Source of the DNA: Agrobacterium leguminum
Lineage (GTDB): Bacteria; Pseudomonadota; Alphaproteobacteria; Rhizobiales; Rhizobiaceae
Reading direction: 5' to 3'
Length of the DNA: 64,000 nt
Assembly: GCF_015704895.1 (NCBI RefSeq)
Contig: NZ_JADQWB010000001.1
Location: forward strand, 248,001 to 312,000
Shown here: piece after piece, positions 10,465 to 18,917 of the stretch
How the letters are laid out: every line of letters starts with the position of its first letter
Numbering within the stretch: the first letter of the stretch is position 1
Translations under genes and position numbers: made by a program
The notes under the pieces: model-generated
Told to the model about the DNA's origin: nothing
Databases searched by the model: none
Seen by the model: only the letters and a program-made list of their open reading frames with translations

Positions 10465-10481
10465 CTGGCACACCTCTTGCT
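10465..10481 (+). promoter_or_regulatory. Putative sigma-54 (RpoN) promoter
   Basis: The -24 element CTGGCAC (10465-10471) and the -12 element TTGCT (10477-10481) match the RpoN consensus YTGGCACG-N4-TTGCW at every fixed position except one (A for G at the eighth base). GG at 10467-10468 and GC at 10479-10480 are separated by exactly 10 bases, the essential spacing. The predicted start of transcription is about 10491-10493, on or next to the GntR start codon. An inverted repeat CCTGC-N7-GCAGG at 10362-10378, about 120 bases upstream, could be an enhancer-protein site but does not match the NtrC consensus. Confidence 0.65.
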
Positions 10482-10485
10482 TTCA

Positions 10486-10501
10486 ATCTTGTATGCAAGA
10501 T
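10486..10501. promoter_or_regulatory. Palindromic operator over the GntR start codon
   Basis: ATCTTG-TATG-CAAGAT is an inverted repeat with perfect 6-base arms. Its core TTGTATGCAA is one mismatch from the TTGTATACAA-type sites bound by many FCD-subfamily GntR regulators. It lies 5 bases after the -12 element and includes the ATG at 10493, so binding would block transcription at the initiation site. Autoregulation is inferred from position. Confidence 0.55.
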
Positions 10502-11203
10502 AGCCATACATCAGAAAGCGCCCAGAGCGCGGTAGAAGACGCCATCATCTCCGGCATTCTTTCCGCGCGTATCCGTCCGGGCACCCGCCTCAGCGAAAAC
10601 CAGCTCGCCAGCCTCTTCAGCGTGTCGCGCACGCGCATTCGCGAAGCGATGATGAGGCTGGAGACGCGCGGCATCGTCACCGTCAGCCCGCGCCGGGGCT
10701 GGTTCGTGGTGGAGCCTTCCGCCGAAGAATCCATCAAGGTCTATGAAGCACGGCGCATCATCGAATATGGGCTCTTGCGCAATCTTTCCGGCGTCAGCCC
10801 GGAAGGCATCGCCATCCTCGCCGATCATCTCGATGAGGAGAAGGCGGCGATTGCCAAAGGCGACCGCCAGCGCCTGACCTGCCTGATGGGCGACTTTCAC
10901 ATTCGCATCGCTGAAATCGCCGGCAACGACATCATCGTCGAAACGCTGCGCGACCTGACGGCCAGAACCATCCTCATCTCCATGCTCTATCAGTCCGATT
11001 TCCATGCGCAGCAATCGCATGACGGACATTGCCGTATCTTCGAAGCGATCAAGGCTGCCGATTTTCATGGCGCCGCCGAACTCGCCATCCGCCATCTCGA
11101 CGAAGTCGAAACCGGTCTCGATCTCACCCGCAGGCCGGACCCGCTCTACGAGCTTCGCAATTCCCTTTCACTTCAGCCTCTTTCCTCAAGCCCCAAGGAG
11201 TAA
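10493..11203 (+). CDS. GntR-family (FCD) transcriptional regulator
   Basis: The 236 residues comprise an N-terminal winged helix-turn-helix (about 12-75, with LSENQLASLFSVSRTRIREAM) and a C-terminal all-helical FCD ligand-binding domain. The FCD metal/ligand-type residues are visible as FHIRIAEIAGND and HDGHCRIFEAI. It lies 6 bases before the ABC importer's binding-protein gene, so it very likely controls that importer in response to an amino acid or related ligand. The ATG at 10493 has no Shine-Dalgarno sequence and sits at the predicted start of the RNA, so the message may be leaderless. No downstream Met would preserve the DNA-binding domain. Confidence 0.88.
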   Translation: MQDSHTSESAQSAVEDAIISGILSARIRPGTRLSENQLASLFSVSRTRIREAMMRLETRGIVTVSPRRGWFVVEPSAEESIKVYEARRIIEYGLLRNLSGVSPEGIAILADHLDEEKAAIAKGDRQRLTCLMGDFHIRIAEIAGNDIIVETLRDLTARTILISMLYQSDFHAQQSHDGHCRIFEAIKAADFHGAAELAIRHLDEVETGLDLTRRPDPLYELRNSLSLQPLSSSPKE

Positions 11204-11209
11204 TTCCCA

Positions 11210-11995
11210 ATGATTTCCAGACGTTCATTGCTTGCCATTGCCGCGATTTCCGCAACGCTTGGTTTTTCGCCCGCAGCCTTTGCCGATGCGCTCGGTGATA
11301 TCACCTCCCGCGGCACGATCCGCGTTGCCGTTCCGCAGGATTTCCCGCCCTTCGGCAGTGTCGGCACGGATATGGCCCCGCAGGGCTATGATATCGACGT
11401 CGCCAATCTGATCGGCGAGAAACTGGGCGTGAAGGTTGAACTCGTGCCGGTCACCAGCGCAAACCGCGTTCCCTATCTCCAGACCAACAAGGTCGATCTC
11501 GTCATTTCGAGCCTCGGCAAGAATCCGGACCGTGAAAAGGTCATCGACTTCTCCACCGCCTATGCGCCTTTCTTCAACGGCGTGTTCGCTCCGGATTCTG
11601 TTGCCGTCACCAAGGCGGAAGATTTGTCCGGCAAGACCATCGGTGTCACCCGTGGCGCTGTCGAGGATCTGGAGCTGACGAAGGTGGCGCCTGCCGATAC
11701 GACCATCAAGCGTTATGAGGACAATAACGGCACGATCTCCGCCTTCCTCGCCGGCCAGGTGGAAGCCGTGGCCACGGGCAATGTCGTGGCGGCCGCCATT
11801 CTCGCCAAGAACCCGCCAAAGCGTCCCGAGCTGAAGTTCCTGATCAAGAATTCACCCTGCTATATCGGCCTGAACAAGGAACAGCCAGCGCTACTGGAGA
11901 AGGTCAACGCCATCATCGCCACCGCAAAGACCGATGGTTCGCTGAACACGATCGCGCAGAAATGGCTGAAAACCGACCTGCCCAAGGATCTCTGA
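11210..11995 (+). CDS. Polar amino-acid ABC transporter, periplasmic binding protein
   Basis: Family 3 solute-binding protein of the HisJ/GlnH type, 261 residues. The signal peptide covers residues 1 to about 25 (hydrophobic core then AFA-DAL). The mature domain begins ITSRGTIRVAVPQDFPPFG and contains GYDIDVANLIGEKLG and TIGVTRGAVEDLEL, the usual two-lobed pattern. The exact amino acid cannot be read from sequence. It is the first transport gene of a four-gene set following the GntR regulator. Confidence 0.9.
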   Translation: MISRRSLLAIAAISATLGFSPAAFADALGDITSRGTIRVAVPQDFPPFGSVGTDMAPQGYDIDVANLIGEKLGVKVELVPVTSANRVPYLQTNKVDLVISSLGKNPDREKVIDFSTAYAPFFNGVFAPDSVAVTKAEDLSGKTIGVTRGAVEDLELTKVAPADTTIKRYEDNNGTISAFLAGQVEAVATGNVVAAAILAKNPPKRPELKFLIKNSPCYIGLNKEQPALLEKVNAIIATAKTDGSLNTIAQKWLKTDLPKDL

Positions 11996-12012
11996 GCAAC
12001 CCGGCAAAATGC

Positions 12013-12048
12013 ATGCGTCGGCCTCGCTTTGAGGCGGGACCGGCGCAT
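12013..12048 (+). other. Stem-loop between binding-protein and permease genes
   Basis: ATGCGTCGG (12013-12021) pairs with CCGGCGCAT (12040-12048) through 9 base pairs including one G-T wobble. A smaller CCTC/GAGG stem sits inside the loop. There is no T-tract, so it is more likely an RNA-stability or partial-attenuation element that keeps binding protein above permease, a common arrangement in ABC operons. Confidence 0.45.
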
Positions 12049-12077
12049 GGTTTGTCCTCGCCGAAAGGAAGCATCGG

Positions 12078-12749
12078 GTGAAATACACATTCGATTTTGG
12101 ATGGCTTCTCGACTATTATCCGCAGATCGCCAAAGGCATCGCCGTTACGCTGGAATTGATTGCCATCGGCGGCGTTCTCGGCATCGCCCTCGGCATCGTC
12201 TGCGCCTGGGTGCGTGCGCTCGGGCCCAAATGGCTGCGGCCGCCGGTCGCGACCTATGTGGAGCTCATTCGCAACACGCCATTCCTCATACAATTGTTTT
12301 TTATCTTTTTCGGCCTGCCATCGCTTGGCCTGCAATTGTCGGAACTGACCGCCGCCAACATCGCCATGGTGGTCAATCTCGGGGCCTATAGCTGTGAAAT
12401 CATCCGTGCCGGTATTCAGGCGACGCCGAAGGGACAGTTCGAGGCGGAGGCAAGCCTTGCCATGACCCGTTTCGAAACCTTCCGGCATGTGGTGCTGGTG
12501 CCCTCGCTGCAACGCATCTGGCCGGCGCTTTCATCGCAGGTGGTGATCGTCATGCTCGGCTCGTCGGTCGTCTCGCAGATCGCCGCCGAGGATCTGACCT
12601 TCGCGGCCAATTTCATCCAGTCGCGCACCTTCCGCGCCTTCGAAGCCTATATGGTCTCCACCGTCATTTATCTCGTGCTGGCCATCCTTCTCCGGCAGGT
12701 GCTGGTGATGGGCGGCAACCTCATCTTTCCGCGCAGGAGTGTCCGATGA
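12078..12749 (+). CDS. Amino-acid ABC transporter permease (first)
   Basis: Inner-membrane permease of the HisM/HisQ type, 223 residues with about five membrane helices. It carries the TVELIRNTPFLIQLFF-like segment (here YVELIRNTPFLIQLFF) and the EAA loop EAEASLAMTRFETFRHVVLV that docks to the ATPase. It starts with a GTG at 12078 and overlaps the second permease by 4 bases (ATGA), which suggests coupled synthesis of a heterodimeric channel. Confidence 0.91.
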   Translation: MKYTFDFGWLLDYYPQIAKGIAVTLELIAIGGVLGIALGIVCAWVRALGPKWLRPPVATYVELIRNTPFLIQLFFIFFGLPSLGLQLSELTAANIAMVVNLGAYSCEIIRAGIQATPKGQFEAEASLAMTRFETFRHVVLVPSLQRIWPALSSQVVIVMLGSSVVSQIAAEDLTFAANFIQSRTFRAFEAYMVSTVIYLVLAILLRQVLVMGGNLIFPRRSVR

Positions 12750-13405
12750 TCGAATTCTCCACCTGGGATATTCTCAGAAACCTGCTGCTCGCCACGCGCT
12801 GGACGGTGTTGCTCTCGCTTGTCTCCTTTGCCGGCGGCGGCATGGTGGCGCTGCTTCTGCTGTTCATGCGCATTTCCCGGAAAAAATCGATGCGGGCTTT
12901 CGCACGCTATTATGTCGAGCTTTTTCAGGGCACGCCGCTTTTGATGCAGCTCTTCATCGCCTTTTTCGGCCTCGGCCTGTTCGGCATCGATGTGCCGGCC
13001 TGGCTGGCGGCAGGTCTGACGCTGATCCTGTGGGCAGCTGCCTTCCTCACCGAAATCTGGCGCGGCTGCGTTGAATCCGTCGCCAAGGGCCAATGGGAGG
13101 CATCGGCAAGCCTTGCCATGGGACGCCTGCAGCAGATGCGTTATGTCATCCTGCCACAGGCCATGCGGGTCGCCATTCCGCCAACCGTCGGTTTCTTCGT
13201 GCAGGTCATCAAGGGAACGGCCGTGACCTCGATCATCGGCTTCGTGGAATTGTCCAAGGCCGGCACGGTTGTCACCAACGCCACCTTCCAGCCCTTTACC
13301 GTTTATGGCCTCGTCGCCCTCATCTATTTCGCGCTGTGCTGGCCTCTGTCGAAGAGCAGCCAGATACTCGAAAGGAAGCTCAATGTCGCTCATCGAAATC
13401 ACTGA
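12746..13405 (+). CDS. Amino-acid ABC transporter permease (second)
   Basis: The 219-residue partner of the preceding permease. It contains the conserved YVELFQGTPLLMQLFIAFF region and the EAA loop EASASLAMGRLQQMRYVILPQ. It overlaps the first permease by 4 bases and the ATPase gene by 23 bases, so the three are a single translational block. Confidence 0.91.
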   Translation: MIEFSTWDILRNLLLATRWTVLLSLVSFAGGGMVALLLLFMRISRKKSMRAFARYYVELFQGTPLLMQLFIAFFGLGLFGIDVPAWLAAGLTLILWAAAFLTEIWRGCVESVAKGQWEASASLAMGRLQQMRYVILPQAMRVAIPPTVGFFVQVIKGTAVTSIIGFVELSKAGTVVTNATFQPFTVYGLVALIYFALCWPLSKSSQILERKLNVAHRNH

Positions 13406-14117
13406 AGTCCGCAAAAGCTATGGCAGCAACGAGGTTCTGAAGGGCATCAACCTCGATGTCGAGCCCGGTGAGGTCATCGCCATCATCGGCAAGAGCGGAT
13501 CGGGCAAATCGACCCTGCTTCGCTGCATCAACGGGCTGGAGACGATTTCGGCCGGTTCCATATCGGTCGCCGGCGCGCAGCTTCTCGAAGACGATCTGCA
13601 TCTGAAAGCCCTGCGGCTGAAGGTCGGCATGATCTTCCAGCAGTTCAATCTCTTCCCGCACCAGACCGTTGGCGGTAACGTCATGCTGTCGCAGACCGTG
13701 GTGAAGAAGACGCCGAAACCGGAAGCCGAAGCCGTTGCCCGCAAGATGCTGGAACGTGTCGGGCTGGCGCACAAGTTCGATGCCTATCCCGATGAATTGT
13801 CCGGCGGCCAGCAACAGCGCGTCGCCATTGCTCGCGCGCTCGCCATGCAGCCCATCGCGCTGCTATGCGACGAAATCACCTCGGCGCTCGATCCCGAACT
13901 CGTCGCGGAAGTGCTGGCCGTGGTACGTGAACTTGCCGCTGAAGGCATGACGCTGCTGATGGTGACGCATGAAATGAAATTTGCGCGCGACGTCTGCTCC
14001 CGCGTCGTCTTCATGCATGAGGGCAGGGTGCATGAAATAGGCCCGCCGGAAGAGGTGTTCTCCAATCCCGCAACAGCCGAACTCAAGCAGTTCCTGGGCG
14101 TTGCTGCACGCCACTGA
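13383..14117 (+). CDS. Amino-acid ABC transporter ATP-binding protein
   Basis: Cytoplasmic ATPase of the GlnQ/HisP type that powers the importer. I chose ATG 13383 (244 residues) rather than the longer frame because the protein then begins MSLIEITEVRKSYG, as family members do. Walker A is GKSGSGKST, the Q-loop follows as FQQFNLF, the ABC signature is LSGGQQQRVAIARAL, Walker B is IALLCDEITSALDP, and the switch His is in MVTHEM. It is the last gene of the unit; a bidirectional terminator follows. Confidence 0.94.
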   Translation: MSLIEITEVRKSYGSNEVLKGINLDVEPGEVIAIIGKSGSGKSTLLRCINGLETISAGSISVAGAQLLEDDLHLKALRLKVGMIFQQFNLFPHQTVGGNVMLSQTVVKKTPKPEAEAVARKMLERVGLAHKFDAYPDELSGGQQQRVAIARALAMQPIALLCDEITSALDPELVAEVLAVVRELAAEGMTLLMVTHEMKFARDVCSRVVFMHEGRVHEIGPPEEVFSNPATAELKQFLGVAARH

Positions 14118-14140
14118 GGACTGTTCGGATGCCCAACAAA

Positions 14141-14172
14141 AAAGGCCGGCGGGTGAAAACCTGCCGGCCTTT
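14141..14172. terminator. Bidirectional rho-independent terminator
   Basis: A 13-base-pair stem: AAAGGCCGGCGGG (14141-14153) against CCTGCCGGCCTTT (14160-14172), with one G-T wobble and a 6-base loop. Read on the minus strand it is followed by a run of six T, so it should stop gltA transcription efficiently. Read on + it has only TTT and serves the ABC operon. It lies between the convergent genes. Confidence 0.85.
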
Positions 14173-14192
14173 GATTTATGGGGTTTCGCGGC

Positions 14193-15482
14193 TTAGCGCT
14201 TGGAAACCGGAACGTAGTCGCGCTTGCCGGCGCCCGTATAGAGCTGGCGCGGACGGCCGATGCGCTGCTGCGGATCTTCGATCATTTCGTTCCACTGTGC
14301 GATCCAGCCGACGGTGCGGGCAAGAGCGAAGAGAACGGTGAACATGGTCGTGGGGAAGCCGAGCGCCTTCAGCGTGATGCCCGAATAGAAGTCGACATTC
14401 GGGTAAAGCTTCTTTTCGACGAAGTATGGGTCGGAAAGGGCGATCTTTTCCAGTTCCAGCGCGACCTGCATGATCGGATCGTCGGAATTGCCGGTGGCTT
14501 CCAGCACTTCGTACATCGTCTTCTGCATGATCTTGGCGCGCGGATCGTAGTTCTTGTAGACGCGGTGACCAAAGCCCATCAGGCGGAACGGGTCGTTCTT
14601 GTCCTTGGCGCGGGCGATATATTCCGGAATGCGGTCAACCGTGCCGATTTCGTTGAGCATGTTGAGCGCCGCTTCGTTGGCGCCGCCATGAGCCGGGCCC
14701 CAGAGGCAGGCAATGCCAGCCGCGATACAGGCGAACGGGTTCGCACCCGAAGAACCGGCAAGCCGCACCGTGGAGGTGGAAGCGTTCTGCTCGTGATCGG
14801 CATGCAGGATGAAGATGCGGTCCATGGCGCGGGCCAGAACCGGATCGACCTTGTAATCCTCGCAGGGCACAGCAAAGCACATGTGCAGGAAGTTGGAGGC
14901 GTAGTCGAGGTCGTTCTTCGGGTAAACGAAGGGCTGGCCGATATGGTACTTGTAAGCCATGGCGGCGATCGTCGGCATCTTGGCGATCATGCGCAGCGAA
15001 GCGACCATGCGCTGGTGCGGATCGGTAATGTCGGTCGAGTCGTGATAGAAGGCCGAAAGAGCGCCGACCGTACCGCACATGACGGCCATCGGATGCGCGT
15101 CGCGGCGATAGCCGGTGAAGAATCGGCTCATCTGCTCATGCACCATGGTGTGGCGCGTGACGCGGGTGTCGAAGTCCTTCTTCTGAGCCGCAGTCGGCAG
15201 TTCGCCGTAAAGCAGCAGATAGCAGGTTTCCAGGAAGTCGCCCTGTTCGGCGAGCTGCTCGATGGGGAAACCACGATGCAGGAGAACGCCCTCGTCACCG
15301 TCGATATAGGTGATCTTGGATTCGCAGGAGGCCGTCGACGTGAAACCCGGGTCATAAGTGAAAGAGCCCGTGTGCTTGTACAGCGTGGCGATATCGACGA
15401 CGCTTGGTCCAATCGTGCCTTCCCTGACCGGGAGTTCGACCTGCTTTTCGCCAAGTGTCACTGTAGCGCTTTTTTCCGTCAT
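14193..15482 (-). CDS. gltA: Citrate synthase
   Basis: Type II, hexameric-class citrate synthase of the TCA cycle: oxaloacetate plus acetyl-CoA to citrate. The 429 residues show the conserved [15 protein letters not shown] (oxaloacetate-binding His), [12 protein letters not shown] (catalytic His), [14 protein letters not shown] and a catalytic Asp in [11 protein letters not shown] good ribosome site (GGAGGA) lies 6 bases before the ATG. It is transcribed divergently from the ComEC-like gene and ends at the shared terminator. Confidence 0.97.
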   Translation of the reverse strand: MTEKSATVTLGEKQVELPVREGTIGPSVVDIATLYKHTGSFTYDPGFTSTASCESKITYIDGDEGVLLHRGFPIEQLAEQGDFLETCYLLLYGELPTAAQKKDFDTRVTRHTMVHEQMSRFFTGYRRDAHPMAVMCGTVGALSAFYHDSTDITDPHQRMVASLRMIAKMPTIAAMAYKYHIGQPFVYPKNDLDYASNFLHMCFAVPCEDYKVDPVLARAMDRIFILHADHEQNASTSTVRLAGSSGANPFACIAAGIACLWGPAHGGANEAALNMLNEIGTVDRIPEYIARAKDKNDPFRLMGFGHRVYKNYDPRAKIMQKTMYEVLEATGNSDDPIMQVALELEKIALSDPYFVEKKLYPNVDFYSGITLKALGFPTTMFTVLFALARTVGWIAQWNEMIEDPQQRIGRPRQLYTGAGKRDYVPVSKR

Positions 15483-15508
15483 ACTGATCCTCCGAAAACA
15501 TGCGGGTG

Positions 15509-15528
15509 GGGGCGTTGAGACACGCCCC
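15509..15528 (-). other. Hairpin in the gltA 5' leader
   Basis: GGGGCGT (15509-15515) and ACGCCCC (15522-15528) form a 7-base-pair GC-rich stem with a 6-base loop, 26-46 bases ahead of the gltA start codon. It is a candidate mRNA leader structure; no function is shown. The remaining bases to 15684 hold no gene I can support. Confidence 0.4.
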
Positions 15529-15684
15529 GCGGTTAAGCGTCTACCGATTAGCTATATGATCCTTGCGCAGATGCCAAGCTATCCAAAGGTCAAATTGTGC
15601 ATTGCGGCAAACGCAATTGCTCTGCTTCCGTCTTTCCCGGTGATGGCAATTCAATCTCAGTCAACGCAGGGTTAAAGGAAAGGA

Positions 15685-18219
15685 TTGCAATCCCTCGCAT
15701 CCGCCTGCAAACCTGTTCCCGGTGCGGCAGGGGCGCGGCGCGGATTGCTCGGTCAAGGGGAAAAACAGCATTTCAGATATGCCGAAACGATGCAGGGCGA
15801 TTTGCCCGGCACGGCGGAAATCCTTTATCCGCTTCGCAGAACCGGCGATGTCGCGACATATGATACGCCCGCCCTTGTCAGCAAGCCGAACCTGCGAGCT
15901 GTCGCCTCTCAAAAAATCGCCGCATGCGTCGCCGAGGAGCGCGCATTCGGCCACGATTTTCTTTTCGTCCCGGTTTTCATCGGCTGCGGTGCGATCCTCT
16001 GGTTTTCCCTCAATACCTCGCCTTCATTCTCCGTTCTGGCGATTACATGTCTCATCGCCGCCGGTCTGGCTTTATTCGCGAAATATCGCTCGGGCTTCGC
16101 AGCGACGGCCTGCGGCCTTTTCGCGCTGCTTTTGCTGGGCATGCTTTTCGCCGGGGTCGAAACGTGGCGTGCGGGAACGGTCGTGCTGGATACGCCCGTC
16201 ACCACCACCATTACCGGCACGGTGACCCGCCGGGAGGTGGATGCGCGCGGGGACTGGCGATATGTGGTGCAACTCACCACGACGGAAGCGCCGGCATTGT
16301 CGCGGCCGCCGGGCAAGGTCTCGCTCCTGTCACGCGGGGGAGGCGAGCCCGCCGCACTCGGCGCGACCATTCGTGGCAAGGCGCGGCTTTCGCCACCATC
16401 CGGCCCGGCCTTGCCGGGGCTCAATGATTTCGCCTTCGCCTCCTATTTCAGGGGCATAGGCGCGACCGGATTCTTCTATAAGCCGCCACAGACGCTCACT
16501 CCACCCGGCATCGACGCGAAGACCGACTGGCTGGAGTGGGCCGACATGCGGCTCTATGGCCTTCGCACCGCCATTGCCGAGCGCATCCGCAACACCATCG
16601 GCGGCGATGCCGGCGCCTTTGCCGCCTCCATCGTCACCGATGAGAGACAGGCCATATCCGCCGAAACGATGGAAGCGTTACGGCTTTCCGGCCTTGCCCA
16701 TATCGTCGCCATATCCGGGCTCAACATGGCGCTGGCGTCGGGCATATTCTTCGTGGGGCTGAGGCTTGCCTTCAGCCTTTTTCCGGCATTTGCGCAGCGC
16801 TGGCCCGTGAAGAAGATTTCGGCTTTCGCCGCACTCTTGATGACACTCGCCTATTATCTGATTTCAGGTTTCGCCGTTTCCGCCGAACGCGCCTGGCTGA
16901 TGATGTCGGTGATGCTGATCGCGGTGCTGTTCGATCAACCCTCGCTCAGCCTCAGGAATGTCGCGCTTTCCGCTTTGGTCATTCTCGCTTTTTCGCCCTC
17001 GGAAATCATGGGCCCAAGCTTTCAGATGTCTTTTGCCGCGACCATCGCGCTCGTCGCCTCCTACGCCGCCTGGAGCCGCTGGCGTATCGATCGCGAGCGT
17101 CTGTTCATCGGACGCAAACCGGCATGGATGACGGTGGCGCAAACGGCGGGCGCCATTATCGGCGGTGTCATCACGACGTCGCTGATCGGTGGTCTTTCGA
17201 CGGCGATCTATTCGGTCGAGCATTTTCAGCGTGTCACCACCTATGGACTTTTCGCCAATCTGGCCGCCATGCCGCTGATGTCGCTGATCGTCATGCCTTT
17301 CGGCCTTGTCGCCATGCTGCTGATGCCTTTCGGGCTAGACGCACCATTCCTGAAGGTCATGGGATACGGCATGGCCCTCGTCATCGAGGTTGCGCAGGAG
17401 GTGGCGTCCTGGGGCGGAAGCGCTGCGACGGGCCGGCCGCACGGGTGGTTTCTGGGGCTCGCCTCGGCTGGTTTTCTGCTGCTGACTTTGCTGCGCAGCC
17501 GGCTTGCGCTTCTGGGCATGCCGCTTCTGTTCCTCGCCTTCAGCCTGTCGTCCGCCACGGCCTATCGCGATCCGCCCGATTTGCTTGTTCATGAGGATGG
17601 CGAACTGGTGGCGCTGCTGGAGGACGGCAAAGCCTACACGACGAAGGCTCAGCCGCAGGGTTTCGTTTATGGCCAGTGGCAAAGGGCGCTGCTTTTGCCG
17701 GAACAGCCTGTGCCGCCGGTCTTTCTCAAGACCGAGGCCATGGCAAAAACCGTGGCTTTGGCCCCTAAGGCGAAGCTTGATCCGCAAGAGATGAGCGCAA
17801 TTGCACGGCAGATGACGGCGGCCCTGAAAGACGCCGAGCCCGGTGTTTTCACTTGCAGCAAAGGCACATGGTGCGCTGCGCGCGCGGGAAGCGGCGAATG
17901 GATCATCGTCCTGGAAGATGGCCGCTTTGCCGGAAAGGCTTGCGATATTGCCGATATCGTTATCGTCTCCCGCAGAACGTCCTTCTCCCAATGCCGCTCG
18001 GGCGCACTTCTGCTGAACCGCGATATTCTGCGGCGGATCGGTTCGCTGGAAATGGACTTCGCCGGCAGCGATCAGGCAGGGGTAGTCGGCAGGCTGCGCG
18101 CCGCAATCGTCGGAATGGACAGGCCCTGGAGCGAACATCGCTATTACGACTGGAAAAGCGGCCGTTTCGATCGCGACGTGCCCGATGCCATCATGCGGTT
18201 GCTGGCGGCATCGCAATAA
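15685..18219 (+). CDS. ComEC/Rec2-family membrane protein
   Basis: ComEC proteins form the inner-membrane channel for DNA uptake in competent bacteria. This one has 844 residues from a TTG at 15685 that has an AGGAAAGGA ribosome site; an ATG at 15790 (809 residues) lacks one and is the alternative. It has an early membrane segment, an N-terminal OB-like region (about 150-280), and then the ComEC_N membrane domain with the conserved GLAHIVAISGLNMAL and SAERAWLMM motifs. The C-terminal 210 residues replace the metallo-beta-lactamase domain but lack any HxHxDH metal motif. Whether it works in DNA uptake here is unknown. Confidence 0.85.
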   Translation: MQSLASACKPVPGAAGARRGLLGQGEKQHFRYAETMQGDLPGTAEILYPLRRTGDVATYDTPALVSKPNLRAVASQKIAACVAEERAFGHDFLFVPVFIGCGAILWFSLNTSPSFSVLAITCLIAAGLALFAKYRSGFAATACGLFALLLLGMLFAGVETWRAGTVVLDTPVTTTITGTVTRREVDARGDWRYVVQLTTTEAPALSRPPGKVSLLSRGGGEPAALGATIRGKARLSPPSGPALPGLNDFAFASYFRGIGATGFFYKPPQTLTPPGIDAKTDWLEWADMRLYGLRTAIAERIRNTIGGDAGAFAASIVTDERQAISAETMEALRLSGLAHIVAISGLNMALASGIFFVGLRLAFSLFPAFAQRWPVKKISAFAALLMTLAYYLISGFAVSAERAWLMMSVMLIAVLFDQPSLSLRNVALSALVILAFSPSEIMGPSFQMSFAATIALVASYAAWSRWRIDRERLFIGRKPAWMTVAQTAGAIIGGVITTSLIGGLSTAIYSVEHFQRVTTYGLFANLAAMPLMSLIVMPFGLVAMLLMPFGLDAPFLKVMGYGMALVIEVAQEVASWGGSAATGRPHGWFLGLASAGFLLLTLLRSRLALLGMPLLFLAFSLSSATAYRDPPDLLVHEDGELVALLEDGKAYTTKAQPQGFVYGQWQRALLLPEQPVPPVFLKTEAMAKTVALAPKAKLDPQEMSAIARQMTAALKDAEPGVFTCSKGTWCAARAGSGEWIIVLEDGRFAGKACDIADIVIVSRRTSFSQCRSGALLLNRDILRRIGSLEMDFAGSDQAGVVGRLRAAIVGMDRPWSEHRYYDWKSGRFDRDVPDAIMRLLAASQ

Positions 18220-18232
18220 AGTGCCGCCAGCA
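18200..18232. terminator. Hairpin at the convergent end of the ComEC-like gene
   Basis: TGCTGGCGGCA (18200-18210) pairs perfectly with TGCCGCCAGCA (18222-18232), an 11-base-pair stem with an 11-base loop that contains the TAA stop at 18217. There is no T-tract on either side. It sits between convergent genes, so a transcription-ending or 3'-end protecting role is likely. Confidence 0.5.
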
Positions 18233-18239
18233 TGGGTCG

Positions 18240-18917
18240 TCAGGTCTTGATGCGCAGATCCGCGGTCAATTCGCCGATCCCGCTAATTTCCTCTTCATGT
18301 GCCGCGTCGCGCCAGACTTCCTTCAGCCCGGCCTCGTACCATTCGCGCATGGCGGGAAGGGCTAGCAGCCGGTCGCAATAGGCTTTCGCCGCAGGGGAAA
18401 GTTCCGCGCCATAAGTCTGGAAACGAAATGCCACCGGGCAGAAGAAGGCATCGACCGCCGTAAATTTCTGGCCGGCAAGAAAAGGCCCGCCGAATTTCGC
18501 GAGGCCTTCGCTCCACAGCGTATCGATGCGCTTTATATCGGCCGCAAGCCCGGCATCGCCACCCTTCGGTCTTACGCGAATGCCGACCGACATGGGGTAG
18601 AGATTGCGCAGCGAGGAAAAGCCCGCATGCATTTCGCTCGCCGCCGACCGTGACCAGGCCCTTGCCTGCTTGTCGCTCGCCCAGACGCCCTGATGTCTTT
18701 CCGCCAGATATTCGGCGATCGACAGCGATTCCCAAACTGTCACGCCCTCATCGACAAGGCAGGGCACCTTGCCGGTCGGCGAGAAGGTGGAGAAGGAAAC
18801 GCCTTCGCCGAAGGGAACGAGTTTTTCATCGAAGGCGATGCCGAGCGTGCGCATCAATACCCAGGGCCGCAGCGACCATGAGGAATAGTTCTTGTTGGCG
18901 ATATAAAGATCGTACAT
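18240..18917 (-). CDS. Glutathione S-transferase family protein
   Basis: The frame is open to 19148, but the family-like protein starts at ATG 18917 (225 residues, MYDLYIANKNYSSWS). The N-terminal thioredoxin-fold domain has the YSSWSLRPW active-site region and the VPCLVDEG cis-proline glutathione-binding motif, then ESLSIAEYLAE. An all-helical C-terminal domain follows, with FTAVDAFFCPV. It resembles the YfcF/glutathione transferase group by this N-terminal pattern. The substrate is unknown. The 269 bases between its start and the lexA stop hold no gene I can support. Confidence 0.85.
   Translation of the reverse strand: MYDLYIANKNYSSWSLRPWVLMRTLGIAFDEKLVPFGEGVSFSTFSPTGKVPCLVDEGVTVWESLSIAEYLAERHQGVWASDKQARAWSRSAASEMHAGFSSLRNLYPMSVGIRVRPKGGDAGLAADIKRIDTLWSEGLAKFGGPFLAGQKFTAVDAFFCPVAFRFQTYGAELSPAAKAYCDRLLALPAMREWYEAGLKEVWRDAAHEEEISGIGELTADLRIKT

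Noticed and set aside
14178-15518. Long open frame antisense to gltA
   Set aside because: It covers citrate synthase in reverse and reads as composition-driven shadow with no family resemblance.
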